DNA of 64,000 nt. It comes from Pseudarthrobacter enclensis. Lineage in GTDB: Bacteria; Actinomycetota; Actinomycetes; Actinomycetales; Micrococcaceae. Positions within the stretch are counted from its first letter, which is position 1. The number at the start of each line of letters is the position of its first letter. The notes beneath the pieces are model-generated. The model saw only the letters and a program-made list of their open reading frames with translations. It did no database searches and was not told the origin of the DNA. The position numbers and the translations under genes are program-made. This document shows, in pieces, positions 27,022 to 34,709 of the stretch. Location of the stretch: assembly GCF_030811655.1 (NCBI RefSeq), contig NZ_JAUSRE010000017.1:49006-113005 (forward strand), given 5' to 3'.

Positions 27022-27328
27022 TTTGTCCTCATGTCCCGGCGATCACAGCACTTAGCGCAGTGCCAGTGTGTTCCCGGCAAGGCAAGTCGTCAAGGGTCGG
27101 GTGCCCTTGATCGTGGCGGTCAAACGTCCCGCAACTGTCCTCGCCAGGAGCGGGCAGCAAGCCCAAGAGCCGCACCCTTGCAGGAGTGTCTGATGGTCAT
27201 TTCCGGACCGGGCGGAGCATATCAAGCCCCTCCCCAGGGGTGATGAGCCTAGCGGGCCGGCCGTCCCAAAGCCATGTAGCGGTTCTCGGGATCCCTGTGA
27301 GTCATGGGTCGGGCAGCCCTTATGTCCA

Positions 27329-27350
27329 GGCACACCTTCACTCTCTGGCC
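27329..27350. repeat. direct repeat, copy 1
   Basis: GGCACACCTTCACTCTCTGGCC here and GGCACACTTTCACTTTCGGCC at 27516-27536, 187 bases apart. The two differ by two C/T changes and one extra base. They flank a hairpin (TGCGGC/GCCGCA near 27431-27449). Origin unknown; could be recombinase arm sites. Confidence 0.4.
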
Positions 27351-27515
27351 GGCTACGAGTGTATGTATCCAGCAGGATTGACCAATTCGGCCACGAGTCA
27401 GCCCGTTCGCCTGAATGACCAGCAAGCGGGTGCGGCAGGTGCAGCCGCAGTGCGAGTACACCATGGACCGGGGGTTCATCTTATTGCGTCTGATGAACTC
27501 CACTGTGGACTGCGA

Positions 27516-27536
27516 GGCACACTTTCACTTTCGGCC
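27516..27536. repeat. direct repeat, copy 2
   Basis: Second copy of the repeat at 27329; lies 50 bases from the tRNA-Leu-like fragment. Confidence 0.4.
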
Positions 27537-27585
27537 GATTTGTCAACACCCGAAGAAGAAACAGGCCCTTGACCTGCGAAAACAC

Positions 27586-27608
27586 TGTGCCCGAGGTGGG
27601 ACTCGAAC
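27586..27608 (-). tRNA. tRNA-Leu-like 3' end fragment (not a functional tRNA)
   Basis: On the minus strand the T-loop and 3' T-stem (GTTCGAGTCCCAC) are followed by CTCGGGC and ACA, the 3' acceptor strand of a tRNA with a GCCCGAG 5' end, as in actinobacterial tRNA-Leu. The 5' T-stem partner GTGGG and the rest of the tRNA are missing upstream. A lone tRNA 3' end is the usual attR/attL scar left by tyrosine integrases. Confidence 0.5.
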
Positions 27609-27700
27609 TACATTCCCTACCCTGAAGACAGAGGGATCCCGCGAAAACATGCGGTAAACGGAGCAGTCCAATGGCATTATGAGGCAGTCCGAGACGGAAA

Positions 27701-27719
27701 GTGTGGACATTGTCCACAC
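27701..27719. repeat. perfect 19-bp palindrome
   Basis: GTGTGGACATTGTCCACAC has two 9-base arms around one T, and outer ACGGA/TCCGT pairs extend the symmetry (27694-27725). Related elements lie at 6522 and 17224. In no case is a gene start close downstream, which argues against a classic operator. Confidence 0.6.
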
Positions 27720-28277
27720 CTCCGTTGGAGCCAATTCTCGGACTTGCCCGTCGTCTTCTGGGCGAATTCTTGGGCCCCGATCACCGCCACCCGCCGTTCT
27801 GAAAGCGGCAGCCGGACACCCATCTACTCGGACCGCGGGGTAGCCCTTCTGAACGGCCCGATGATAGCTGGGCGGGTCGTCTGTGCAACAGCGCGCATCC
27901 GCGCCGGCCTCGGGAACGTAACTTCCCCGCAAATGACTGCTCCTTCAGCCGGACGAAATTTCCGAACCCGGCCCACCTCCCAGTTGTAGTCCGGCCACTT
28001 CACCCGCAACTGCTCCCCTACCAGTGCGACGAACCAACTCAAGGACCAGGGCGAAGTCAGGACGCCAAGGCCGCCACGCCAAACACGACCCCACACGATT
28101 ACATCGCCATCAGACTAGCTCTTAGTTTTGCCTGGCATCATGACCGGGGCCTCTCACCACCGATCACGCAGTGACAGCGCCATTCCTCGCATTCCATACC
28201 CGCAGGTGCCGACAGGCCATCACCCTGGGGGGCGTGGCGCCTTCAGGGGTAGCCCACGGCGACCCTCCGGAGTCATG

Positions 28278-28591
28278 ATGGCGCTACGACTGATCCCCAG
28301 CGGAAGCTGTCCTCCGCCGAACTCGCCGAGGCCGGGCTCACGGGCTGGCGCCTGACCAGCGAAGCCCTCACTGCCACCTTCAGGACCCGGAAGTTCGCCA
28401 CCGGGCTGGAGCTCGTGAACCGCATCGGCGCCTCCGCCGAGGAGGTAAACCACCACCCCGACCTCACGCTCACCTATTCAACGGTCGGCGTCACGCTCTC
28501 AAGCCACGACGTTGGCGGGATCACCAGTCGCGACATCGACCTGGCCCGCATCATCAGCGGACACGCCGCGGACCTCGGGCTCAATCACTGA
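28278..28591 (+). pseudogene. 4a-hydroxytetrahydrobiopterin dehydratase (PCD), start lost
   Basis: From CAG 28298 the frame reads RKLSSAELAEAGLTGWRLTS, then the active-site block EVNHHPDLTLTYSTVGVTLS and SRDIDLARIISGHAADLGL to TGA 28589: a full PCD/DCoH of about 97 residues with the catalytic His-His-Pro. The frame has no ATG, GTG or TTG between an upstream TAG and the first conserved residue. ATG 28275/28278 are out of frame by two bases, and removing GC after ATG 28278 would give MATTDPQRKLSS. So a small indel at the start codon has probably silenced it. Confidence 0.65.
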
Positions 28592-28620
28592 GGGGCAAAG
28601 ACCCGCTCACTCGACTGCAG

Positions 28621-29562
28621 TCAGTCGAGCAACGCTACGCCGAACCCAGCGACGACGGCCCGCAATTCCCTGAGGTAGCGCTGCGCCTGGTCGGTGAGCG
28701 GAATCGCAGCGTGGTCGATCCAGCCGATCTCGATGCGTTCGTCAACGTCGAGCGGGATGGCGACGATTTCCGGGTCGAGCTGCCCGCTGATGATGCCCGT
28801 CGAGATCGTGTAGCCGTGAAGCCCGATCATGAGGTTGAAGATTGTCGCACGGTCAGAGACCCGGATCTCCTGCTTACTGGACAAGGTGGAGAGAATCTCC
28901 TCGGCGAAGTAAAAGGAGTTGTTCGCGCCTTGATCGAAGGTTAGCCGCGGCAATCCGGCGAGATCGTCCAGAGTCGCTCGCTCTTTTGAGGCGAGCGGGT
29001 TGTTCCGTGAAATGAAAATGTGCGGGTCGGCTAGGAATAGCGGAGTGAACGCGAGCCCGGATTCGCGGAGCAGCTTGTCGATGACCTTCCGGTTGAAATC
29101 GTTCCGGTAGAGGATGCCTATCTCGCTGCGGAGTGTCCGGACATCCTCGATGATGTCCCAGGTGCGGGACTCCCGGAGCGAGAATTCGTATTCGGCCACC
29201 TCGGTGGCCTTGACCATCCGGACGAAGGCGTCCACCGCGAACGAGTAGTGCTGCGTTGACACCCCGAGCAGACGTCGCGTCGGTGGCCTGCCAAGATAGC
29301 GCTGCTCGAGGAGGGCGAACTGCTCGACCACCTGCCTCGCGTAGCCGAGGAACTCCACCCCGTCGGCGGTGAGGGTGACCCCGCGGGCGGAGCGAACCAG
29401 GAGTGCACGGCCCACCCGTGCCTCAAGGTCCTTCATCGCTGCGGACATTGTCGGCTGCGCGACATAGAGAAGATCGGCCGCCGCGGAGATTGATCCCTCG
29501 GCGGCAACCTCTATGAAGTAGCGGAGCTGCTGCAGGGTCAGTCCGCTGGAAATCTGGGCCAT
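28621..29562 (-). CDS. LysR-type regulator of the mes operon
   Basis: A 313-residue LTTR: winged helix at residues 8-66 (GSISAAADLLYVAQPTMSAA, MKDLEARVGRALLVRSARGV) and a periplasmic-binding-like effector domain from 90. Divergent from mesX with a 120-bp gap. Start chosen at ATG 29562; TTG 29568 is possible, neither with a good ribosome site. By position it probably activates mesX-mesD, perhaps in response to methionine or homocysteine supply, but the effector is unknown. Confidence 0.85.
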   Translation of the reverse strand: MAQISSGLTLQQLRYFIEVAAEGSISAAADLLYVAQPTMSAAMKDLEARVGRALLVRSARGVTLTADGVEFLGYARQVVEQFALLEQRYLGRPPTRRLLGVSTQHYSFAVDAFVRMVKATEVAEYEFSLRESRTWDIIEDVRTLRSEIGILYRNDFNRKVIDKLLRESGLAFTPLFLADPHIFISRNNPLASKERATLDDLAGLPRLTFDQGANNSFYFAEEILSTLSSKQEIRVSDRATIFNLMIGLHGYTISTGIISGQLDPEIVAIPLDVDERIEIGWIDHAAIPLTDQAQRYLRELRAVVAGFGVALLD

Positions 29563-29682
29563 AGGCAAAGTCTATATGAATGCATAGTAGCGCCTAGTTA
29601 CTTGATACCCCTTGAAAGGCTGCACCATGGACACGTCCCCTTTGAAAGGCCGTCTCCGGCCCATCTCCAAGATTGGCAGCGC
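29563..29682. promoter_or_regulatory. divergent control region of lysR and mesX
   Basis: Contains CTAT-N8-ATAG (29572-29587), an LTTR-like T-N11-A box, ten bases from the LysR start. A short out-of-frame open stretch (MDTSPLKGRLRPISKIGS, ATG 29627) precedes the chosen mesX start and could be a leader peptide or chance. Confidence 0.4.
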
Positions 29683-30675
29683 ATGGCCGACGACTTCACG
29701 TTCAGCATTACCACCACCCGCTTCGACGAGGACTACTCCCCGTCGGAAGGCTCCCGGATCACGACGAACTTCGCCAACCTGGCACGGGGCGAGCACCGCC
29801 AGGAGAACCTCCGCAACGCCTTGACCATGATTCGGCGCCGCTTCAACGATCTCGCAGACTGGGACAACCCGGACCGGGACCGCTACACGCTCGAGCTTGA
29901 GATCGTTTCCGTGCAGATACAGCTCACCTCAGACGGCACGGATCAGCAGTTCCCGCTGTTCGAGGTTCTCGACATCCAGATCGTCGACCTGCTGAACGGG
30001 GTCCGCCACCAAGGGATCGTCGGCAACAACTTCTCCTCCTACGTCCGTGACTTCGACTTCAGCGTCGTACTGCCATCGGCAGCCGGGGACTCAGGCAAGC
30101 CCGCGGTGCCCGAGGACTTCGGCGATCTTCACGGCAAGCTGTTCCAGCACTTCCTCGATTCCCCGGTATGCCGGAAACGCTTCCCGCAGCCGCCAGTTGT
30201 GTGCATCAGCGTGTCCACGAGCAAGACGTACCGGCGAACCGGAAACCATCACCCGGTCCTGGGCGTCGAGTACCAGCAGGACGAGTTCTCGCTGACGGAC
30301 GCGTACTTCGCAAAGATGGGGCTGAAGGTGCGCTACTTCATGCCACGCGGCAGCGTTGCGCCGCTCGCCTTCTATTTCCGCGGCGACCTGCTCAATGACT
30401 ACTCCAACCTGCAGCTCATCGGCACCATCAGCACCATGGAGACGTTCCAGAAGATCTACCGCCCGGAGGTCTACAACGCGAACTCCGCCGCCGCCGTCGT
30501 CTACCAGCCGAGCCTGGGAGAGCAGGATTACTCGCGGACCCAGATCGCCTACGACCGCGTCGAGCGCGGTCAGCTCGCGATCACGCAGGCGAAGTACACG
30601 GAGGAACACTTCATCACGCCCCACAAGGATCTGTTGGACCAGTGGACCGCCAACTACCCCGCTCTCGTCAACTGA
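29683..30675 (+). CDS. mesX: MesX, DUF1852 protein needed by MesD methionine synthase
   Basis: A 330-residue DUF1852 protein. MADDFTFSITTTRFDEDYSP is followed by the family block TTNFANLARGEHRQENLRNA; the rest is mixed alpha/beta without membrane segments. Published work on core methionine synthases shows that the aerobic family MesD works only with DUF1852 (MesX) and needs oxygen, not methyl-folate or cobalamin. Here mesX lies directly before a mesD-type gene. ATG 29683 was chosen because homologues begin just before the FTFSI stretch; the ribosome site is weak. The chemistry of MesX is unresolved. Confidence 0.85.
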   Translation: MADDFTFSITTTRFDEDYSPSEGSRITTNFANLARGEHRQENLRNALTMIRRRFNDLADWDNPDRDRYTLELEIVSVQIQLTSDGTDQQFPLFEVLDIQIVDLLNGVRHQGIVGNNFSSYVRDFDFSVVLPSAAGDSGKPAVPEDFGDLHGKLFQHFLDSPVCRKRFPQPPVVCISVSTSKTYRRTGNHHPVLGVEYQQDEFSLTDAYFAKMGLKVRYFMPRGSVAPLAFYFRGDLLNDYSNLQLIGTISTMETFQKIYRPEVYNANSAAAVVYQPSLGEQDYSRTQIAYDRVERGQLAITQAKYTEEHFITPHKDLLDQWTANYPALVN

Positions 30676-30695
30676 CCCACGGAGAATCGCCCATC

Positions 30696-31742
30696 ATGAA
30701 CACACTTTTGCCCACCACCGTCGTCGGAAGCCTGCCGAAACCATCGTGGCTCGCACAGCCGGAGACTCTCTGGTCCCCGTGGAAGCTGGAGGGAGATGCG
30801 CTGCTCGAGGGCAAGCAGGATGCGCTGCGCATCGCCATCCACGAGCAGAGCCGACGCGGCATCGACATCGTCAGCGACGGCGAGCAAACCCGCCAGCACT
30901 TCGTCACGACCTTCATCGAGCATCTGAGCGGGGTCGACTTTGAACAACGCAAGACCGTGCGCATCCGCGACCGCTACGACGCCAGCGTACCGACCGTCGT
31001 CGGACCGGTGCGCCGCGAACGGCCGGTCTTCGTCGACGACGCAAAATTCCTCCGCGCAACCACCGACAAGCCGATCAAATGGACCCTTCCCGGCCCAATG
31101 ACGATGGTGGACACGCTCTACGACGACCACTACAAGAGCCGCGAGAAGCTGGCCTGGGAGTTCGCCACAATCCTTAACCAGGAAGCGAAAGAACTCGAGG
31201 CGGCCGGCGTTGACATCATCCAGTTCGACGAGCCCGCGTTCAATGTCTTCCTCGATGAGGTCAAGGACTGGGGCGTGGCTGCGCTTGAGAGAGCGGCCGA
31301 AGGGCTGCGTGCGGAGACCGCCGTGCATATCTGCTACGGCTACGGGATCAAGGCGAATAATGACTGGAAGGCGACGCTCGGCTCACAGTGGCGGCAGTAC
31401 GAGGAAACGTTCCCGCTGCTGCAGAGCTCCAGCATCGACATCATCTCGCTGGAATCCCAGAACTCCCACGTGCCCATGGACCTCATCGAGCTCCTCCGCG
31501 GCAAGAAAGTCATGCTGGGGGCTATCGACGTCGCAAGCGAGACCATCGAGACCCCGGAGGACGTCGCCAACACCCTCCGCCAGGCCCTGCAGTTCGTCGA
31601 TGCGGACAAGCTCATCCCCAGCTCCAACTGCGGCATGGCACCGTTTCCCCGGGACGTCGCACTGGCCAAGCTGAGTGCTCTCAGCGCAGGGACAAACATC
31701 ATTCGCCAGGAACTCGCCCCCTCCGCCCCCAAAGCGTCATAA
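30696..31742 (+). CDS. mesD: MesD, folate-independent core methionine synthase
   Basis: A 348-residue protein equal to the C-terminal catalytic half of MetE, without the N-terminal folate domain. Zinc ligands are visible: His and Cys in VHICYGYG near 212, Glu in IISLESQNSH near 253, and Cys in SSNCGMAPFPRD near 315. It transfers a methyl group to homocysteine. GGAG lies before ATG 30696, 21 bp after mesX. With mesX and a flavin reductase it forms a tight operon. Confidence 0.9.
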   Translation: MNTLLPTTVVGSLPKPSWLAQPETLWSPWKLEGDALLEGKQDALRIAIHEQSRRGIDIVSDGEQTRQHFVTTFIEHLSGVDFEQRKTVRIRDRYDASVPTVVGPVRRERPVFVDDAKFLRATTDKPIKWTLPGPMTMVDTLYDDHYKSREKLAWEFATILNQEAKELEAAGVDIIQFDEPAFNVFLDEVKDWGVAALERAAEGLRAETAVHICYGYGIKANNDWKATLGSQWRQYEETFPLLQSSSIDIISLESQNSHVPMDLIELLRGKKVMLGAIDVASETIETPEDVANTLRQALQFVDADKLIPSSNCGMAPFPRDVALAKLSALSAGTNIIRQELAPSAPKAS

Positions 31743-31744
31743 CG

Positions 31745-32311
31745 ATGTTTCACGCCTACCCCGCAGACACCTGGCTCGAGGCTCCGAAGCAAAGCTTCCC
31801 GTCCTCCCTCTCGGCCGACGACTTCAAAGCACTGTTCCGTGGGCACCCGGGAGGTGTCGCCGTCGTCACGGCGGATGCCGGCGAAGGACCGGTAGCGCTG
31901 ACGGTATCGTCAGTCGTGTCAGTGAGTGCGGATCCTCCATTGCTGATCTTCTCGGTCTCGGCACTGTCCTCTGCGTCCGAGGTGCTTTCCCGCGCCGAAA
32001 CCGTCGTCGTGCACCTGCTGGACGCGCACGACGTCGGCTTGGCGAAGTTTGGAGCGACCCCTGGCGCCGACCGCTTTGACCAGACGCACCGCTGGTCGGC
32101 CCTTGCGACCGGCGAAGCGGTGTATGACGATGTCCGCGCCTGGGTGCGCTGCGCCGTCATCGATCGCATGGAGGTGGGGACTTCCACCATCATCGCCGTT
32201 CACGCCCTGGAGTCCCGCGTGATGCGTGACGTCAAGGCGGGCGAACCCAGCGACGCTCTGGTCTACCACAACCGTTCATGGCACCGCCTGGGCGAGCATT
32301 CCAAGCTTTAA
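31745..32311 (+). CDS. flavin reductase-like protein of the mes operon
   Basis: A 188-residue FMN-binding split-barrel protein: FRGHPGGVAVVTADAGEGPV, then VSSVVSVSADPPLLIFSVS near 55-75, HLLDAHDVGLAKFGA near 95, typical of HpaC-type NAD(P)H:flavin reductases. ATG 31745 is two bases after the mesD stop. Its place in the operon suggests that it feeds reduced flavin to MesX, which would explain the oxygen need of the system; this is inference. Alternative: a general FMN reductase. Confidence 0.85.
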   Translation: MFHAYPADTWLEAPKQSFPSSLSADDFKALFRGHPGGVAVVTADAGEGPVALTVSSVVSVSADPPLLIFSVSALSSASEVLSRAETVVVHLLDAHDVGLAKFGATPGADRFDQTHRWSALATGEAVYDDVRAWVRCAVIDRMEVGTSTIIAVHALESRVMRDVKAGEPSDALVYHNRSWHRLGEHSKL

Positions 32312-32362
32312 GGCTGAGCGCCGCGCCAACAATGCGAGGCAGCAAGCCGAACGGCTCACGAC

Positions 32363-32383
32363 GGCGGGAGGATAACTCCCGCC
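32363..32383. terminator. hairpin after the mes operon
   Basis: GGCGGGAG, loop GATAA, CTCCCGCC; an outer CACGAC/GTCGTG pair adds a second stem. No T-run, so it may be a processing or rho-dependent end. Confidence 0.4.
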
Positions 32384-32514
32384 ATTCGCGCGCGTCGTGG
32401 TAGGCGACATGGACGCACAGACAGTCAACGACCACATCCTTGCCGAGGGCCTGATTGACGATGACACCCTCGAGCTGCCACCCAGCACATCTAAAACCAC
32501 CAACAAGCATGTCC

Positions 32515-32543
32515 GAGGGGGTGGTCATAAAGACCACCCCCTC
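32515..32543. terminator. strong hairpin before the DUF1275 gene
   Basis: GAGGGGGTGGTC, loop ATAAA, GACCACCCCCTC: a perfect 12-bp stem ending 22 bases before ATG 32566. No T-run. It may stop read-through from the mes operon or act as a leader hairpin for the next gene. Confidence 0.5.
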
Positions 32544-32565
32544 ACGATGAAGGATCCCTTAAACC

Positions 32566-33279
32566 ATGACATCAGCCGTAGCCAGCTCAGTTACCAAAAC
32601 CGCCTCTACCCCGCAAGAAAATGCGTCTCCGGAAAAGTTCCGACTGATGCTCATGATGGCCCTCACGCTCGTTACAGGCGTGGTTGACGCGGTCGGTTAC
32701 CTTGGACTTGATCACGTCTTCACCGGAAACATGACCGGCAACGTGGTGATTCTTGCGTTGGCGTTGGCCGGGGCGGCGAACCTGCCAACTTTGGGCCCAC
32801 TGGTAGCACTTGGCGCCTTTCTCCTCGGCGCGGCGGTCGCCGGATTTACGCTCCAGTCAAGCCCGAAAGGCTGGAACCGGAGGGTCACCCTCCTTCTGAC
32901 AGCGGGTTGTATCGCGTTGTCGGGAACCGCCGCCATCTCTCTCATCGTGGAAGACGTCGACTGGCAGTCCATTGGTGTCATTATTGCCGCCGTTATCGCC
33001 ATGCACATGGGCTCCCAGGCCCTGATTGCGCGGCATTTGGGCGTACGAGACATGACCACAGTGGTCATTACTTCCACCATGACTTCCCTCGCCGGAGAGT
33101 CACTTGTGGGCAAGCAACGGCCCCGGTTACTCAACCGACGGCTGGGCGCTGTCCTCGCTATGTTCGCCGGGGCCGCCATCGGAGTGCTCCTGCTCCAGAT
33201 CCATTTCAGCGTCCCGATCGGCCTCGGCATCGCCATCACGGCCGCTGTGACGGTCCTGGGGAGTCGCCGCTGGCATTGA
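32566..33279 (+). CDS. DUF1275 (YoaK-like) membrane protein
   Basis: A 237-residue membrane protein with six hydrophobic segments. The family start LTLVTGVVDAVGYLGLDHVF plus TGNMTGNVVILALAL is clear at residues 30-66. DUF1275 proteins are of unknown function. ATG 32566, with a Ser/Thr-rich N-terminal 25 residues before the first segment; ATG 32647 (MLMMAL) is a shorter option. Confidence 0.85.
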   Translation: MTSAVASSVTKTASTPQENASPEKFRLMLMMALTLVTGVVDAVGYLGLDHVFTGNMTGNVVILALALAGAANLPTLGPLVALGAFLLGAAVAGFTLQSSPKGWNRRVTLLLTAGCIALSGTAAISLIVEDVDWQSIGVIIAAVIAMHMGSQALIARHLGVRDMTTVVITSTMTSLAGESLVGKQRPRLLNRRLGAVLAMFAGAAIGVLLLQIHFSVPIGLGIAITAAVTVLGSRRWH

Positions 33280-33602
33280 TGCGGCACATCCCACCGGCCA
33301 TACCGTTCCGCGGAGCGCGGACGATCGGGGAATCGATCACAGCTCCACCAACATGTGTCCAGGCGGCCTGGCGCCGAACGCTCGTTGTCAAAAAGCGCTG
33401 TTCTTCGGTCAGGTCCCGTTCTGATCCGACGTATGGAAAGCGGCCTTTTGGACTGGTTAAACGGGCCTCAACACCGAAGCCGGGCGGTCCTGGGTGTTGG
33501 CGAATCTACATCAATACCCGCGAACTCATGCGTCAGTCCCCGCTGCCGCCGGAAACGTGAGCCTTGCCTGGAATTTGGCATTGGCTGATGTACCGCGAAA
33601 TC
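33280..33602. other. gene-free stretch
   Basis: No gene, RNA or repeat supported. It leads into the IS30 remnant and is probably degraded element sequence. Confidence 0.3.
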
Positions 33603-33833
33603 ACGCGTGGGACCTTCGTGTACTTCTACGACCCCGGAAGACCTTGGCAACGCGGATCAAACGAGAACACCGACGGCATGCAGTGGGACCACTCCAATGC
33701 CGCCAGTACTTTCCTAAAGGAACAGACCTCGGCGTTCATGGGGCGGACACCTCTCAGTGTTGTCGCCACCGAACTCAACCAGCGACCACGCGAAATCCTC
33801 GGATGGCAGGCCTCCATGGAGCACCCCGTTTGA
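33603..33833 (+). pseudogene. IS30-family transposase, C-terminal remnant
   Basis: One frame reads VYFYDPGRPWQRGSNENTDG and later VVATELNQRPREILGWQ; a second frame between them reads [19 protein letters not shown]. Together they are the end of an IS30 transposase ([40 protein letters not shown]). Two compensating frameshifts and the loss of the N-terminal two thirds make it inactive. No inverted repeats found. Confidence 0.75.
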
Positions 33834-34033
33834 CGGCCTCACCACCGACCGGACCATAAAGGTAGCCAAAGAACCTCCGTTATCGGCTCTTCAAGATATG
33901 CGCGGGAGGGGTGCAAAGGGGGTTGTTTTCTGTCGTTCGTCGTGGCGTCTTCTACATACTCACCAAAATGAGCGCTGCCAAGGACCTCGGTGCCGTCGCC
34001 GCCGCCTGAGAAGTGGGCCATTCCTTTCGGCAG

Positions 34034-34591
34034 TTAGGCGTTTACGGAGGCGAGCAGTCCGTCGGCGATAACTGCGAGCATTGCTGTCACCGAGTCCGCG
34101 GGAAGCTCGCTGTTGTCTGCGACGGCAGCGACGCCGCCCACCAGCCGGCTGATCTGCATGGCGTTCGCGCCTGGACGCAGGGCCGAGTCCATCCCTTCAA
34201 TCAGGCGCTGGTTGGCGCCGAGGTACGTCTGGCACTTCGCTGCGAACGGGGATCCAGGGTCGCCGAGCGCTCCAGTGATCCGAGCTGCGGCCCCCTTATG
34301 TTCGGTCAGCATCGCCGCGTAGTCGGACAGCCATGCCAATAGCCGAACCCGCGCCGGGGCTTCGAGGGCAAGGGCCCGGTCGACTGCGCCGTTAACCTTC
34401 TCTGACCAAGCCTCGATGATTGCATCGTACAAGGACTCTTTGGTCGGGAAGTGCCGGTAGAGCGTGCCAGGGCCTACTCCGGCACCTTTGGCGACCTCGT
34501 CCATGGATACGGCGTCGAAGCCTCTCGCGCGAAAAAGCTCGCGCGCAACCTCCACGATCCGGTCGCGGTTACGTTGAGCGTCAGCACGCAC
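34034..34591 (-). CDS. TetR-family repressor of the adjacent MFS exporter
   Basis: A 185-residue TetR protein. HTH at 25-60 (SMDEVAKGAGVGPGTLYRHF, PTKESLYDAI) and a helical ligand domain after it. Divergent from an MFS exporter with a 118-bp gap that contains an exact inverted repeat. It likely represses the exporter and itself, released by the exported compound. Confidence 0.9.
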   Translation of the reverse strand: MRADAQRNRDRIVEVARELFRARGFDAVSMDEVAKGAGVGPGTLYRHFPTKESLYDAIIEAWSEKVNGAVDRALALEAPARVRLLAWLSDYAAMLTEHKGAAARITGALGDPGSPFAAKCQTYLGANQRLIEGMDSALRPGANAMQISRLVGGVAAVADNSELPADSVTAMLAVIADGLLASVNA

Positions 34592-34622
34592 AGAAACACA
34601 CCTCTCAAGCCACTATTGCCAA

Positions 34623-34667
34623 ACGGAGAGTGTCTCCGTATAGTTCTAAGCGGAGCATCTCTCCTCT
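34623..34667. promoter_or_regulatory. paired TetR operators
   Basis: ACGGAGAGTGTCTCCGT (34623-34639) is a perfect 7-base inverted repeat with a 3-base centre. An imperfect copy AAGCGGAGCATCTCTCCTCTT follows (34648-34668). The CGGAG half-sites are 28 bases apart. Both lie between the divergent TetR and MFS genes. Confidence 0.65.
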
Positions 34668-34709
34668 TAGTGTACGTCAGCCCTTCGGCTAGAACAGGAC
34701 ACCATTCTA

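Larger units (their letters stand above)
27022..28277. other. 1.25-kb gene-poor stretch, likely old integration site
   Basis: No gene is supported on either strand. The stretch holds a pair of direct repeats (27329, 27516), a tRNA-Leu-like 3' end (27586-27608), GCGAAAACA motifs (27576, 27641) and a perfect palindrome (27701). These are what a deleted integrative element may leave. A minus-strand frame at 27824-28096 (VGEQLRVKWPDYNWEVGRVR) is open for 90 codons but has no other support. Confidence 0.45.

Noticed and set aside
27586..27608. functional tRNA-Leu gene
   Set aside because: Only the T-loop and 3' acceptor strand are present; the D arm, anticodon arm and 5' strand are absent.
27571..27720. 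CRISPR-like repeat array near the tRNA fragment
   Set aside because: Repeats are few, unequal in spacing and not identical; no cas genes in the window.
27824..28096. 90-codon minus-strand gene
   Set aside because: Open and partly protein-like, but with no ribosome site, family or neighbour support.
31388..31744. N-terminal extension of the flavin reductase inside mesD
   Set aside because: The upstream part is an Arg/His/Pro-rich shadow of mesD; the flavin reductase starts at ATG 31745.
34013..34342. plus-strand frame opposite TetR
   Set aside because: Shadow frame; the TetR HTH is clear on the minus strand.
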